From JAVVEH01 sp032251435 (lineage in GTDB: Bacteria > Verrucomicrobiota > Lentisphaeria > Oligosphaerales > MVZH01), in assembly GCA_032251435.1 (NCBI GenBank), contig JAVVEH010000028.1, positions 1-53,794 on the forward strand: a DNA stretch of 53,794 bases, given 5' to 3'. Shown piece after piece: positions 18,173-26,156 of this stretch. A program made the position numbers and the translations under genes. The notes beneath the pieces are model-generated. The model did not search any database and had not been told where the DNA came from. It saw only the letters and a program-made list of their open reading frames with translations. Position 1 is the stretch's first letter. Each line of letters starts with the position of its first letter.

Positions 18173-18232
18173 TGCCTACTATCGAAAGGAACAATCAGTG
18201 GGCGGACTTGATCACGGCTTTCTGGAGGTATG

Positions 18233-18283
18233 CGGCGACCGCTCATCAAAACAATCACCGACGATCTTAAGCGGAAGCAGTGT
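18233..18283 (+). pseudogene. 5' remnant of a DUF4143-type ATPase gene
   Basis: The first 17 codons (MRRPLIKTITDDLKRKQ) match the start of the intact ATPase gene at 20945 (MRRALIKTITKDLKRKM) at both protein and DNA level, then similarity stops. Similarity begins exactly at the ATG; the upstream sequences differ. The rest of this copy has been deleted up to the regulator's 3' end at 18328. It is the decayed half of the cassette duplication. Confidence 0.85.
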
Positions 18284-18327
18284 GATCCCATAACTCTCAG
18301 AAAAGCTGGGTTGAAAACAAATTGGTA

Positions 18328-19467
18328 TCAGTACTGCCGGCGGTACTGCCCCGGGGTCATGCCGGTCTCGCGTTTGAAGACGATGAAAAAGCGCGACTCG
18401 CACCCAAAGCCGCAGTCGACGGCAATGCGGGACATGGTGGCATCGGTCTCGATAAGCATCTTCCGGGCCCGGTTGACCCGGGCGCGTTGAATGGCGACCT
18501 GCGGGGTGTAGCCGAGGGCCCGTTTAAGGCGCGCCTCCAGGGTCCGGCGGGACACATGGACAACATTCGCCACATCCTCCACCCGGATACCCTTATGGCA
18601 ATGATCCCGGATGTATGCCAAAGCCGGCCCGACGACCGGATCATCGGCAATGACGATGTCGGTGCTCTGCCGGGGGACCACACCGACCGGGGGGATCCAA
18701 AGCGCCCTCTGGTGCACCTCGCCAGCCATCAGGCCATCCAGCATTTTCGCGGCCTCATAGCCGATGTCTTTCGCATTCAACTCGATGCTGGACATCGGGA
18801 CCGTCGCCAACTCCGTCAGCCAACTGTCGTTGTTCACCCCCAGCACCGCCACGTCATCGGGAACGCGAAAACCAAGCGCCAATGCCTGTTGGATCAGCGC
18901 ACGACCAAGAAAATCGCTAGCGGCCATCACGCCCGCAGGCTTGGGCAATGCCGCCAGCCAACGCCCGATGACGGCAGATAGATCGCTCGTCGGCCCGATG
19001 GCTGGGAACACATGGCACGTCCGACCCGCCTGCCCTTCGACGACATCAGCGAAACCCGCCAGCCGCCGCAGCGCGAACCAGCCGCGGTCCACATCGAAGA
19101 AACCAAAATGGGCGAAACCGCAGGCCAGCAGATGCTCTCCGCCCATGCGCCCGACCGCCTCGTCATCGCTGCCGACCCGCGGCAGCGGCAGATCCTCCAC
19201 CTTGGAGGAAATGTTCACCGCCGTCACGCCCGCTTCCCTGAGAGTATCCCCCCACTGAGGTTTGTTGAAAAAGCCGATCAATCCGTCGATCGCTTTCAGA
19301 TCCACCTCGGATTCAGTCAGCATGGGACGCTCGGCAGAGCCGACCAGTTGCCAGTGGGCTGCTCCCCGCTTGTAGGCGACCACACCAAGCGTGATGTCAT
19401 GGAGCATATCCCGAACGTGCCTGGACCCCATCAAGGCGACACGTACCGGCTTGGCTGAATTGGACAT
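18328..19467 (-). CDS. XylR-type AraC-family transcriptional regulator
   Basis: 379 residues: an N-terminal periplasmic-binding-protein-like sensor (about 8-265; G-V-M-A-A-S-D-F-L-G-R and V-L-G-V-N-N-D are typical LacI/PBP signatures) followed by a double helix-turn-helix AraC domain (about 280-379, ending E-T-G-M-T-P-G-Q-Y-R). This architecture is the XylR/rhamnose-type sugar-responsive activator common in Verrucomicrobia-like genomes. It is divergent from the PEP-CTERM gene at 19652. The shared intergenic region carries two direct CGCTAAACG repeats 20 bp apart, the likely operator. A 20-bp fragment of a second copy of this gene's start survives at 22103-22122. Confidence 0.9.
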   Translation of the reverse strand: MSNSAKPVRVALMGSRHVRDMLHDITLGVVAYKRGAAHWQLVGSAERPMLTESEVDLKAIDGLIGFFNKPQWGDTLREAGVTAVNISSKVEDLPLPRVGSDDEAVGRMGGEHLLACGFAHFGFFDVDRGWFALRRLAGFADVVEGQAGRTCHVFPAIGPTSDLSAVIGRWLAALPKPAGVMAASDFLGRALIQQALALGFRVPDDVAVLGVNNDSWLTELATVPMSSIELNAKDIGYEAAKMLDGLMAGEVHQRALWIPPVGVVPRQSTDIVIADDPVVGPALAYIRDHCHKGIRVEDVANVVHVSRRTLEARLKRALGYTPQVAIQRARVNRARKMLIETDATMSRIAVDCGFGCESRFFIVFKRETGMTPGQYRRQY

Positions 19468-19479
19468 GGAACTTCTCCT

Positions 19480-19651
19480 TAACTGCGCTAAACGAAAGAT
19501 GTTTTCGCTAAACGCTAATATACACGGGTCCGATCACATGTAAAGTAGATTATCGGTTAAGATAACTATCCACTTCCCGCACTGCAGGGTCGGGAATGAA
19601 TTTTGCCAAACCACATCAGAAAGTCGTGTGAATCTAAATAAGGAGTCGACA
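19480..19651 (+). promoter_or_regulatory. Regulator/PEP-CTERM intergenic control region, copy A
   Basis: Holds direct repeats CGCTAAACG at 19486-19494 and 19506-19514 (start-to-start 20 bp, about two helical turns, same face of DNA), as expected for an AraC-type dimer site. About 140 bp downstream is nearly identical to copy B at 22219-22392. An AAGGAG ribosome-binding site precedes the ATG at 19652. Because the regulator starts at 19467, the same sites could also mediate autoregulation. Confidence 0.7.
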
Positions 19652-20533
19652 ATGAAAAGTCATCTCAAACATCAAGTCTCAACCGCAATCATGGCAGTCG
19701 GAATTGCCGGCCTCACGCTGCTCTGTGGTTCCGCCCAGGCGGCCCTGATCGCACATTACACCTTCGATTCCGTATTCGATACGAACAAGACAGCTGACTC
19801 GGTGGGCAGCGCATCCGCCACGCTTGGGGGCGCCGTCTCGATCAACTCGACCGTTGCTGGAAGAATTGGCAATGGTGCCTTGGAAATGGACAATAGCCTT
19901 GGAACTGATGCGGAAGGTGGGGACGGCGCAGTGACCAGCAACAGCTTTTCCTGGACCAGTGACGCCCGCACCCTGATCTTCTGGTGGAAGGCCAAAGAGC
20001 CGAATGTGAACACCAGTCAAGGCGCCTACGTCTCCTTCGGAGATACTTCCGCCAATGGAACCCGCTTCGACATGAAAGAGGTGAACGTAGGTACCCCGGG
20101 CCAGCTTCGGGTCGAGGTGGCGGGAGCCGGGCTCACAACAGATCCGGCTAATTTCGATGATGGCGGCTGGCATTTCGTCGCCTTGACGGTGTCCGACAGC
20201 GCGACATTCGCGGACATATCATGGTTTGTGGATGGCAGCACGGATTTGAATGCCAGCAGCACGAGCACGCAAGATATCGCGACTGCGACCGGCCCACTGG
20301 TCTTCGGCGACTCCGTCATTGCCGGAGCAACCAGCAGCGACGGTCAAGACAACCGCACGCCCAACGGCTACCTCGACGACTTCCAACTCTACGACGAGGT
20401 GCTTACCTCCGAGCAAATCTCGTTCCTCTACAACAATCCCGGCAGCGTGATCCCGATTCCCGAGCCCTCCACGATGGTTCTGGCCGGACTCGGGCTGGCT
20501 GGCCTGACCCTCCGCCGCCGGCGGCGGAAATAA
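19652..20533 (+). CDS. PEP-CTERM protein with LamG-like jelly-roll domain
   Basis: A 293-residue exported protein. It begins with a signal peptide (hydrophobic stretch ending S-A-Q-A-A). The body resembles a concanavalin/LamG domain (A-H-Y-T-F-D ... D-D-G-G-W-H-F-V-A-L-T-V ... Y-L-D-D-F-Q-L-Y-D-E-V-L). The C-terminus is a PEP-CTERM tag: I-P-E-P-S-T, a hydrophobic helix, then a run of arginines. Such tags are processed by exosortases, with export to the surface or matrix. The start is set by AAGGAG just upstream. The promoter, tag and terminator are duplicated at the gene ending 23193, but the body is unrelated. Confidence 0.88.
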   Translation: MKSHLKHQVSTAIMAVGIAGLTLLCGSAQAALIAHYTFDSVFDTNKTADSVGSASATLGGAVSINSTVAGRIGNGALEMDNSLGTDAEGGDGAVTSNSFSWTSDARTLIFWWKAKEPNVNTSQGAYVSFGDTSANGTRFDMKEVNVGTPGQLRVEVAGAGLTTDPANFDDGGWHFVALTVSDSATFADISWFVDGSTDLNASSTSTQDIATATGPLVFGDSVIAGATSSDGQDNRTPNGYLDDFQLYDEVLTSEQISFLYNNPGSVIPIPEPSTMVLAGLGLAGLTLRRRRRK

Positions 20534-20559
20534 GGCTTCAGTCCTTCGATATGTGGTCT

Positions 20560-20604
20560 AAAACCGGGTTGGGTGCTTCGTCGGCACCCGCCCGGTTTTC
20601 TTTG
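20560..20604 (+). terminator. Rho-independent terminator after PEP-CTERM gene 1
   Basis: An extended hairpin pairs AAAACCGGG (20560-20568) with CCCGGTTTT (20591-20599) plus an inner GGGTGC / GCACCC stem, followed by T-rich sequence. The same structure follows PEP-CTERM gene 2. Confidence 0.85.
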
Positions 20605-20944
20605 CTTTTCGCGCCGCCTGATAAAATCCTGTCGATGGCAATCGATCTTCAGGCGACGCAAATCAATCCCTGTTGTTCATCCGTCCCACCTCCGCAGGGG
20701 ACATGCCGGAAATCGTTGTTCATTTAAGAGCCGACACCGCCGCAGGCAGAGGCCGATCCCGCTGAGCGGGAGAACGGCACGAAATCCCGGCCAAGCCAGT
20801 CGGCCAGCCAAACCATGATTGACGGCAATTTTAGACTAAAGGCGAAAACAGTCACGGTAAAATTTGACTTTTGTCAAAATTTGCCGTATAGTGCCTTTCC
20901 ATGAATGGTCTTTCGCCAGGCAGTCGAAAAAAGCGGGGCTCAAG
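20605..20944. repeat. Intergenic region with duplicated segment (copy A)
   Basis: No gene. Positions 20622-20704 recur with about 80-85% identity at 22126-22207, upstream of PEP-CTERM gene 2. A CCCGCTGAGCGGG hairpin lies near 20758. The region precedes the ATPase gene and probably holds its promoter. Confidence 0.7.
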
Positions 20945-22096
20945 ATGCGGCGCGCACTCATCAAAACAATCACCAAAGATCTTAAGCGGAAGATGGTTTT
21001 TCTCGCTGGGCCGCGGCAGGTTGGAAAGACGACCCTAAGCAAGCAGGCGCTTCCCGATGCGCGCGGGTATTTGAACTGGGATATTCCCGATCACCGGCGG
21101 CTCATTCTCGAACGCTCCTATCCGGACTGCCCCATGCTTGTCTTTGATGAGCTTCATAAACTCAGACGCTGGCGGGATTATTTAAAGGGATATTACGACG
21201 ATGTTGGCCAAACATATCAAACGCTGGTCACTGGAAGCGCCAGGCTCGACGCGCTGAAGCATGGCGGCGATTCATTGCAGGGCCGTTATCACTACCATCG
21301 CATGCTCCCTCTGACCGCTGATGAGCTGGCGATCACAACACAGTCGGATTTAAAGGACTTGTTGCGCCTGGGCGGATTTCCCGAGCCTTTTTTTTCCGGT
21401 GAAGCGCTGGAGGCGCGCCGCTGGACACGGGAGTATCAGCACCTCCTGATTAACGAGGAAATTGCCTCGCTTGAAAATGTTTCCGACCTCGGTCTCCTGC
21501 AATTGCTGGCCATGCGGCTTCCGGATCTGGTCGCGTCCCCCTTGTCGATCAACGCGCTTCGCGAAGATCTTCAGGTCGCTCATAAGACTGTCGCCAGTTG
21601 GCTGAATATCTTTGAACGACTCTACATGATCTTTCGTCTGGCGCCTTTCGGGGCACCCGCGATTCGGGCGGTGAAGAAAGAGCAGAAGCTCTATTTTATG
21701 GATTGGAACATCATCCCAACCGATGGCCCCAGGTTTGAAAACATGCTGGCTCTGCACTTGCTAAATCTGGTTTTCCGCGCTCAGGACGAGCGGGGGTTGA
21801 ATTGGGAACTACGCTATTTCAGGGACCGGGACGGCCGCGAGGTCGACTTTGTCATTGTCGACCGGTTCACGCCGCTACTGGCCGTTGAAGCCAAGTTCGG
21901 AGATGCCGCCGTCGCCAAATCGCTGACGTATTTCAAGGGCAAGTTCCCCGAAGCGAAGGCCTATCAGGTTTCCTTCAACCAAACCAGAGGGACGGTTTCA
22001 ATGGCCGGTGTGAAGAAAATCTCCATGCTGGACTTTTGCGCCCGTGACTGGCTTGAAATCCTGACAGGCGGCGGAGCTGGGACGCGCGACGCGTGA
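20945..22096 (+). CDS. DUF4143-family AAA-like ATPase
   Basis: 383 residues from ATG 20945 (the frame is open back to 20864). The P-loop is G-P-R-Q-V-G-K-T-T with Lys28, Walker B is M-L-V-F-D-E-L-H-K, and V-T-G-S-A-R-L-D is the sensor-like motif typical of this family. The C-terminal half is a DUF4143 domain with a nuclease-like core (D-F-V-I-V ... A-V-E-A-K). The molecular function of this family is not established. The chosen start is supported by the truncated copy at 18233, whose similarity begins at the same ATG. It is embedded between two PEP-CTERM cassettes with no obvious functional link to them. Confidence 0.88.
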   Translation: MRRALIKTITKDLKRKMVFLAGPRQVGKTTLSKQALPDARGYLNWDIPDHRRLILERSYPDCPMLVFDELHKLRRWRDYLKGYYDDVGQTYQTLVTGSARLDALKHGGDSLQGRYHYHRMLPLTADELAITTQSDLKDLLRLGGFPEPFFSGEALEARRWTREYQHLLINEEIASLENVSDLGLLQLLAMRLPDLVASPLSINALREDLQVAHKTVASWLNIFERLYMIFRLAPFGAPAIRAVKKEQKLYFMDWNIIPTDGPRFENMLALHLLNLVFRAQDERGLNWELRYFRDRDGREVDFVIVDRFTPLLAVEAKFGDAAVAKSLTYFKGKFPEAKAYQVSFNQTRGTVSMAGVKKISMLDFCARDWLEILTGGGAGTRDA

Positions 22097-22102
22097 TGGC
22101 CT

Positions 22103-22122
22103 GGCTGAATTGGACATGGAAC
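22103..22122 (-). pseudogene. 20-bp remnant of the XylR-like regulator's start
   Basis: The 20 bases 22103-22122 are identical to 19453-19472, which cover the first five codons and ribosome-binding edge of the regulator gene, in the same orientation relative to the PEP-CTERM gene. It marks where a second regulator copy once stood, just downstream of the intact ATPase. Confidence 0.75.
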
Positions 22123-22125
22123 CAC

Positions 22126-22207
22126 TAAAATCCTGTCGACAGCAATCGATCTTCAGGCGGCGCAAATCAATCTCTGCCGAACGTCCGCCCCACCTCCACA
22201 GGAAACA
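22126..22207. repeat. Duplicated segment (copy B)
   Basis: Matches 20622-20704 (shared blocks such as AAATCCTGTCGA and CAATCGATCTTCAGGCG). It sits between the regulator remnant and the operator copy, so it was inserted or rearranged during the cassette duplication. Confidence 0.75.
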
Positions 22208-22218
22208 TCTCCGCCCAT

Positions 22219-22392
22219 TTCCTGCGCTAAACGAAAGTTTTTTTCGCTAAACGCTGATATACACGGCTCCGATCACATGTAAAGTAGATTATTGGTTGAG
22301 ATAACTATCCACTTCCCGGGGCACAGGGTCGGGAATGAATTTTGCCAAACCACATTAGAAAGTTGTGTGAAGCAAAAAAAGGAGACTCAAAA
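22219..22392 (+). promoter_or_regulatory. PEP-CTERM control region, copy B
   Basis: Direct repeats CGCTAAACG at 22225-22233 and 22245-22253 keep the same 20-bp spacing as copy A, and about 120 following bases are nearly identical. AAAGGAGA before ATG 22393 is a strong ribosome-binding site. The single remaining regulator at 18328-19467 could therefore control both PEP-CTERM genes. Confidence 0.72.
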
Positions 22393-23193
22393 ATGACCTT
22401 ACATGAAAATCGGAACCATAAACCTACGATGACCATCACACAATACACGTTATCGGGCGCGGCCGCGTTCATACTTGCACTTTCGGGAACGGCTTCGGCC
22501 GCGACCGTGGCCGTGCCTGTCCTTCAGGATCACTCCATCGAGGAACGTGACGGGTATTTCACGACTCAAACCTATATGTGGATCAAACGGGACAACAATC
22601 ATGACCGGATCGGCTTCATGGAATTCGATCTTTCGGCCTATGCCGGCGTTCCGATAACGTCCGCCAGCTTGTCCCTTCAGCTGGATACCGACTATTTGAG
22701 GGATACTCCCGGCAATGGCATGACGCTTGATCTGCATGCTGTGCATCCGGATGATTACGTATCCTGGGACGAAGACACCCTGGCGGGAAACACCGCCTAT
22801 CCGGCCAAGCTCGCAGGGGGAGGTGACACCAACAATATAATGCTGGATTACACAAAACTGTGGATGAACAGCGGCACTTCGGAAGCTCCGACACCGATGG
22901 CTTCCGAGACGATTACTCTTGGGGCGGACACGCTTTACCCCACCATGTATCTGGACGATCCCGACCTCCTCAGCTTTCTGAACACCGCGAAGGAATTCAA
23001 CGGGGGGCTAGTTACGTTTATGTTGTGGACATCCACGGAAAACGACGACGTGTGGACTGGCATTGCCACCAAAGAAAACGCCAGGGGACTGGCGGGGCCG
23101 CGGCTCAACATCACCATCCCCGAACCATCCACCGCGCTTCTCGCCGGCTTGGGCCTAGCCGGCCTGACCCTCCGCCGCCGCCGCCGGAAATAA
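22393..23193 (+). CDS. PEP-CTERM protein with DNRLRE/CBM96-like domain
   Basis: 267 residues from ATG 22393; a TTG-started extension to 22342 lacks a ribosome-binding site. The signal peptide ends G-T-A-S-A-A. The body has the DNRLRE/CBM96-type pattern (M-E-F-D-L-S-A-Y-A-G near an early strand, I-T-S-A-S-L-S-L-Q-L, and a late L-N-I-T-I-P), a fold found in carbohydrate-binding surface proteins. The C-terminal PEP-CTERM tag is almost identical to that of the gene ending 20533, including at DNA level. Probably an exosortase-sorted surface protein controlled by the XylR-like regulator. Confidence 0.87.
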   Translation: MTLHENRNHKPTMTITQYTLSGAAAFILALSGTASAATVAVPVLQDHSIEERDGYFTTQTYMWIKRDNNHDRIGFMEFDLSAYAGVPITSASLSLQLDTDYLRDTPGNGMTLDLHAVHPDDYVSWDEDTLAGNTAYPAKLAGGGDTNNIMLDYTKLWMNSGTSEAPTPMASETITLGADTLYPTMYLDDPDLLSFLNTAKEFNGGLVTFMLWTSTENDDVWTGIATKENARGLAGPRLNITIPEPSTALLAGLGLAGLTLRRRRRK

Positions 23194-23216
23194 GCGGCGT
23201 TCATCGACATGCGTTC

Positions 23217-23265
23217 TAAAACCGGGCATGGTGCTCCATCGGGCACCCGCCCGGTTTTTCTTTTT
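23217..23265 (+). terminator. Rho-independent terminator after PEP-CTERM gene 2
   Basis: AAAACCGGGC pairs with GCCCGGTTTTT, with an inner GGTGC / GCACC stem, followed by T-rich sequence. It is homologous to the terminator at 20560-20604. From here to 23510 no gene is seen. Confidence 0.85.
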
Positions 23266-23510
23266 GCGTATTTTTCTGCCTTTTTGTGGCTATCCCCTCT
23301 TGGCAGCGGCGCGTTTTTCACATCCCTCATTCGTTGGGATTCCCTGTCTTCCCCATTACGACAACCGCTTCGCTGTCGCTTCGCTGACAACGAGTGAGTG
23401 ATGATCTCCAACAGAACGAATCATCTGATGCACACCATCTTGACATCTGATGAATCCCGGATAGATTAACGGTGTGTTCACGGTTTTATTATTTTAGGGA
23501 TGCCCCCGCC

Positions 23511-23753
23511 ATGCGTACAACACTTGATATCGAAAAGCCCGTCCTAAGAGACCTGAAAAAACTTGCCCGGGAAAAGCGCCGATCCATGAGCCGGGTGGCT
23601 TCGGATTTGCTGGCGGAGAGTCTCCGCAGAAGCGAAAGTCCGCCAACACAATCAACCTTCTCTTGGAACAGCAGAAGGATGAGTGCGAGAGTCGATATTG
23701 ATGATAAAGAGACGGTGTATTCGATTCTGGATGCCGAAGGCGATCATCAATGA
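23511..23753 (+). CDS. VapB-like antitoxin (ribbon-helix-helix)
   Basis: 80 residues from ATG 23511. The N-terminus M-R-T-T-L-D-I ... L-K-K-L-A-R-E-K-R-R-S-M-S is the short beta-strand plus two helices of an RHH/CopG-type DNA-binding antitoxin. The C-terminal tail would bind the toxin. Its stop overlaps the toxin start by 4 bp (ATGA at 23750), the usual toxin-antitoxin coupling. Likely represses its own promoter. Confidence 0.82.
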   Translation: MRTTLDIEKPVLRDLKKLAREKRRSMSRVASDLLAESLRRSESPPTQSTFSWNSRRMSARVDIDDKETVYSILDAEGDHQ

Positions 23754-24199
23754 GCGCCTCTCTCGATGCCAACATCCTGCTTTATGCTTCGGACGAAAAC
23801 AATCCGGTCTGCCGGCAGGCCCGGGAGTTTCTTCGCAACATTGTTGAAGCGGGAGAAGTCTTTTTTGTCGCCTGGCCAACGGTGATGGCCTATCTACGGA
23901 TTTCCACCCACCCCCGCATTTTTGCCAACCCCCTGTCGTATGCCGAAGCAGTAGCCAATATGGATACATTGATCAACTGTCCCCATATCCGGATACTGAC
24001 TGAAGATGAGGGATTCTGGGAAGCCTACAAACGATCTGCCAGGGATGTCCCGACGCATGGGAATTTGGTTCCCGACACCCACCTGGCGACCATTCTCCGG
24101 CAACATGGCGTGAATACCATTTACACCCGGGACAAGGATTTTCTTAGATACATCTGGCTCAAGGCCGTGAACCCGTTTGACAATCATCCCATGGGATGA
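23750..24199 (+). CDS. VapC-like PIN-domain ribonuclease toxin
   Basis: 149 residues. The PIN fold shows an early acidic residue in S-L-D-A-N-I-L-L-Y, a central V-P-D-T-H-L-A-T-I, and Y-T-R-D-K-D-F near the C-terminus; these aspartates coordinate the metal for RNA cleavage. Directly coupled to the antitoxin gene. The T-H-P-R-I-F-A-N-P-L stretch is typical of the TA-associated PIN subfamily. Confidence 0.88.
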   Translation: MSASLDANILLYASDENNPVCRQAREFLRNIVEAGEVFFVAWPTVMAYLRISTHPRIFANPLSYAEAVANMDTLINCPHIRILTEDEGFWEAYKRSARDVPTHGNLVPDTHLATILRQHGVNTIYTRDKDFLRYIWLKAVNPFDNHPMG

Positions 24200-24211
24200 C
24201 GGAAAGCTGTG

Positions 24212-24829
24212 ATGATGAAACTATACATTGTACGACATGCCGAATCGGAAGGAAACGCGACCGGGAACTATTCCACCGCCATCGCCGACTCCCTCTCGGC
24301 TTCGGGGCGAAAAGAGGCGGAAGCCTTGGCCGATTCCCTGACGGCATGGGCATTTGACACGATCATCGTGAGCCCGCGACTGAGAGCGTTGCAGACCATT
24401 GCTCCGTATCTGGTGGCCACGGGACAGCAAGCGGAAATCTGGCCTGAGATCGCCGAAGCCTGCTGGCACGAAGAACGGGAGGAACCGGCGGGGACCTGGC
24501 CGCGGCAGGCGGCCAGCCTGCCGGCCTTCGCGCCCGGTCATTTTTGCTTTAGAGACGGTGAGCCGATCGCCCCCGCGGATGTGGAATCGTTCGGCGAAGG
24601 TCTATGCCGGATCCACACCGCCTTACACTTGATTCAGGAAGCGTTCATACCCGACCAAGAGTCGGTGCTGGTGGTCACCCACGGGCATGTGATCCGGGAA
24701 ATACTGAATCTGATGCTCGCGACCCGGGAACTTGACCCTTTTCACCACGAAAACTGCGGCCTGACATGCCTGTCGTATAAGGGATGCTGGACACTGGAAT
24801 TCTGTAATCGGAAAATTATTGGACACTAA
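24212..24829 (+). CDS. Histidine phosphatase (phosphoglycerate-mutase-like) family protein
   Basis: 205 residues. The N-terminal R-H-A-E-S-E-G-N carries the phospho-accepting histidine; the second catalytic histidine is in V-V-T-H-G-H-V-I-R. The family includes phosphoglycerate mutases, CobC and SixA-type phosphatases; the substrate is not identifiable here. GGAAAG lies 5-8 bases before consecutive ATG codons at 24212 and 24215 (GTG at 24209 is also possible). It lies 12 bases after the toxin gene and 29 bases before the helicase. Confidence 0.88.
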   Translation: MMKLYIVRHAESEGNATGNYSTAIADSLSASGRKEAEALADSLTAWAFDTIIVSPRLRALQTIAPYLVATGQQAEIWPEIAEACWHEEREEPAGTWPRQAASLPAFAPGHFCFRDGEPIAPADVESFGEGLCRIHTALHLIQEAFIPDQESVLVVTHGHVIREILNLMLATRELDPFHHENCGLTCLSYKGCWTLEFCNRKIIGH

Positions 24830-24858
24830 GCCATGAATAATCATTCAAGGAGACGGAC

Positions 24859-26022
24859 ATGGATCCAGCCGACGATGGTTCAAATCATCCCGTGACATTT
24901 CATGACTTAGGGCTCCCGGCCGCTTTAATCACCGCTCTGGCCGCGGAAAACATCGTCAATCCCACCGCCATCCAGCACCAGGCCATCCCGCCTGTCCTGG
25001 ACCATCAGGATGTGTATATCAGCTCACCAACCGGAACCGGCAAGACCTTAGCCTACGCCCTGCCTCTGTTGGCCAAGATTGATGTGGCGTCGAAAGATCT
25101 TCACGTCATCATCCTGACCCCGACCCATGAATTGTCCTCACAAATCCACGCGCGACTGCTGCTCTTAAATCAGAACTCCGGGCTCGGTTTCCGCTCACAA
25201 CTCCTGATTGGCGGCGCGTCCACGAAACGCCAGATCGAAAAACTGAAAAAAAAGCCTCATTTGATTGTCGGTTCCGTCGGCCGCGTCCTGGAATTGATCG
25301 CTATGAAAAAACTCAAGGTCCAGGCGGTGAGAACCTTGGTCATTGACGAGGCTGACAGCCTGCTCTTCGCGGACAGTTTGTCCGGGATCAAAAAAATTCT
25401 TGAGCGGATTCCCGCCGCGCCCCAACTTATTCTGGTATCAGCCACCAATCAACCGGAAACCAACGCGGTGGCCGCGGCTTTGTCCCCGGCGATGGTCCAG
25501 GCTCACGCCGAGTCGAATCACGTGGCCCGGCACATCGAGCATATCTGGTTTTCCGGGCATGAAAATGAAAAACCGGACCTGCTCCGCAAAATTTTACGGG
25601 CTTGGGAACCCCAAAAAGCCATCGTTTTCACCCACCGCAATGATACCGCCATCCGGATTGCTCAAGGTCTGATAAACCGGGGATTCACCGTCAGCGAGAT
25701 TCACGGGAAATGCGACAAGTTGACTCGGGAGAAATCGATCAACGCCTTCAGACAGGGAAAAACGACCGTTATGGTCGCCTCAGACATGGGGGCCCGGGGA
25801 CTGGATATAAAGGGAGTCAGCCACGTCTTCAATGTGGATATTCCCGGCCAAAGCCTGGCTTACCTGCATCGGGCCGGCCGGACCGGCCGGGCGGGGGAAA
25901 AGGGTGTCTGCGTCTCGTTAGTCAGCCCTGAGGAAGAGAAAATCATCCGGCGCTTTGAACGGGAACTGGATGTCCAATTCACTCAAGCGGCGATGGCCAG
26001 TGGGAAAAGCGTGACAGCGTGA
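24859..26022 (+). CDS. DEAD-box RNA helicase
   Basis: 387 residues with both RecA-like domains: Q-motif (N-P-T-A-I-Q), motif I S-P-T-G-T-G-K-T, motif II D-E-A-D, motif III S-A-T, motif V A-S-D-M-G-A-R-G-L-D and motif VI H-R-A-G-R-T-G-R. It is a minimal helicase without a C-terminal RNA-binding extension, so closer to small RhlE/CshA-like core enzymes. Likely acts in RNA unwinding or ribosome assembly. A GGAG ribosome-binding site precedes the ATG. The stop codon lies inside GCGTGA repeats. Confidence 0.93.
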   Translation: MDPADDGSNHPVTFHDLGLPAALITALAAENIVNPTAIQHQAIPPVLDHQDVYISSPTGTGKTLAYALPLLAKIDVASKDLHVIILTPTHELSSQIHARLLLLNQNSGLGFRSQLLIGGASTKRQIEKLKKKPHLIVGSVGRVLELIAMKKLKVQAVRTLVIDEADSLLFADSLSGIKKILERIPAAPQLILVSATNQPETNAVAAALSPAMVQAHAESNHVARHIEHIWFSGHENEKPDLLRKILRAWEPQKAIVFTHRNDTAIRIAQGLINRGFTVSEIHGKCDKLTREKSINAFRQGKTTVMVASDMGARGLDIKGVSHVFNVDIPGQSLAYLHRAGRTGRAGEKGVCVSLVSPEEEKIIRRFERELDVQFTQAAMASGKSVTA

Positions 26023-26090
26023 AAGGCGTCCCTTGGATTTCGCAGTCCCCTGCGGCGTGAAAGCGTGAAAGCGTGAAAGCGTGAAGCGTT
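26009..26090 (+). repeat. 8-bp GCGTGAMA repeats after the helicase gene
   Basis: GCGTGACA-GCGTGAAA at 26009-26024 spans the helicase stop (ACA GCG TGA), and about 30 bases later come three GCGTGAAA copies plus a partial one (about 26054-26088). They are related to the 17-copy GCGTGACR array at 7913-8048 and again start at a GCG-TGA stop context. Confidence 0.85.
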
Positions 26091-26156
26091 GTAGCCGGCA
26101 GCCTCCGGCTCCCGGAATTATCCGTGGGCAAGGATGCCAACGGTTACATCCACGTT

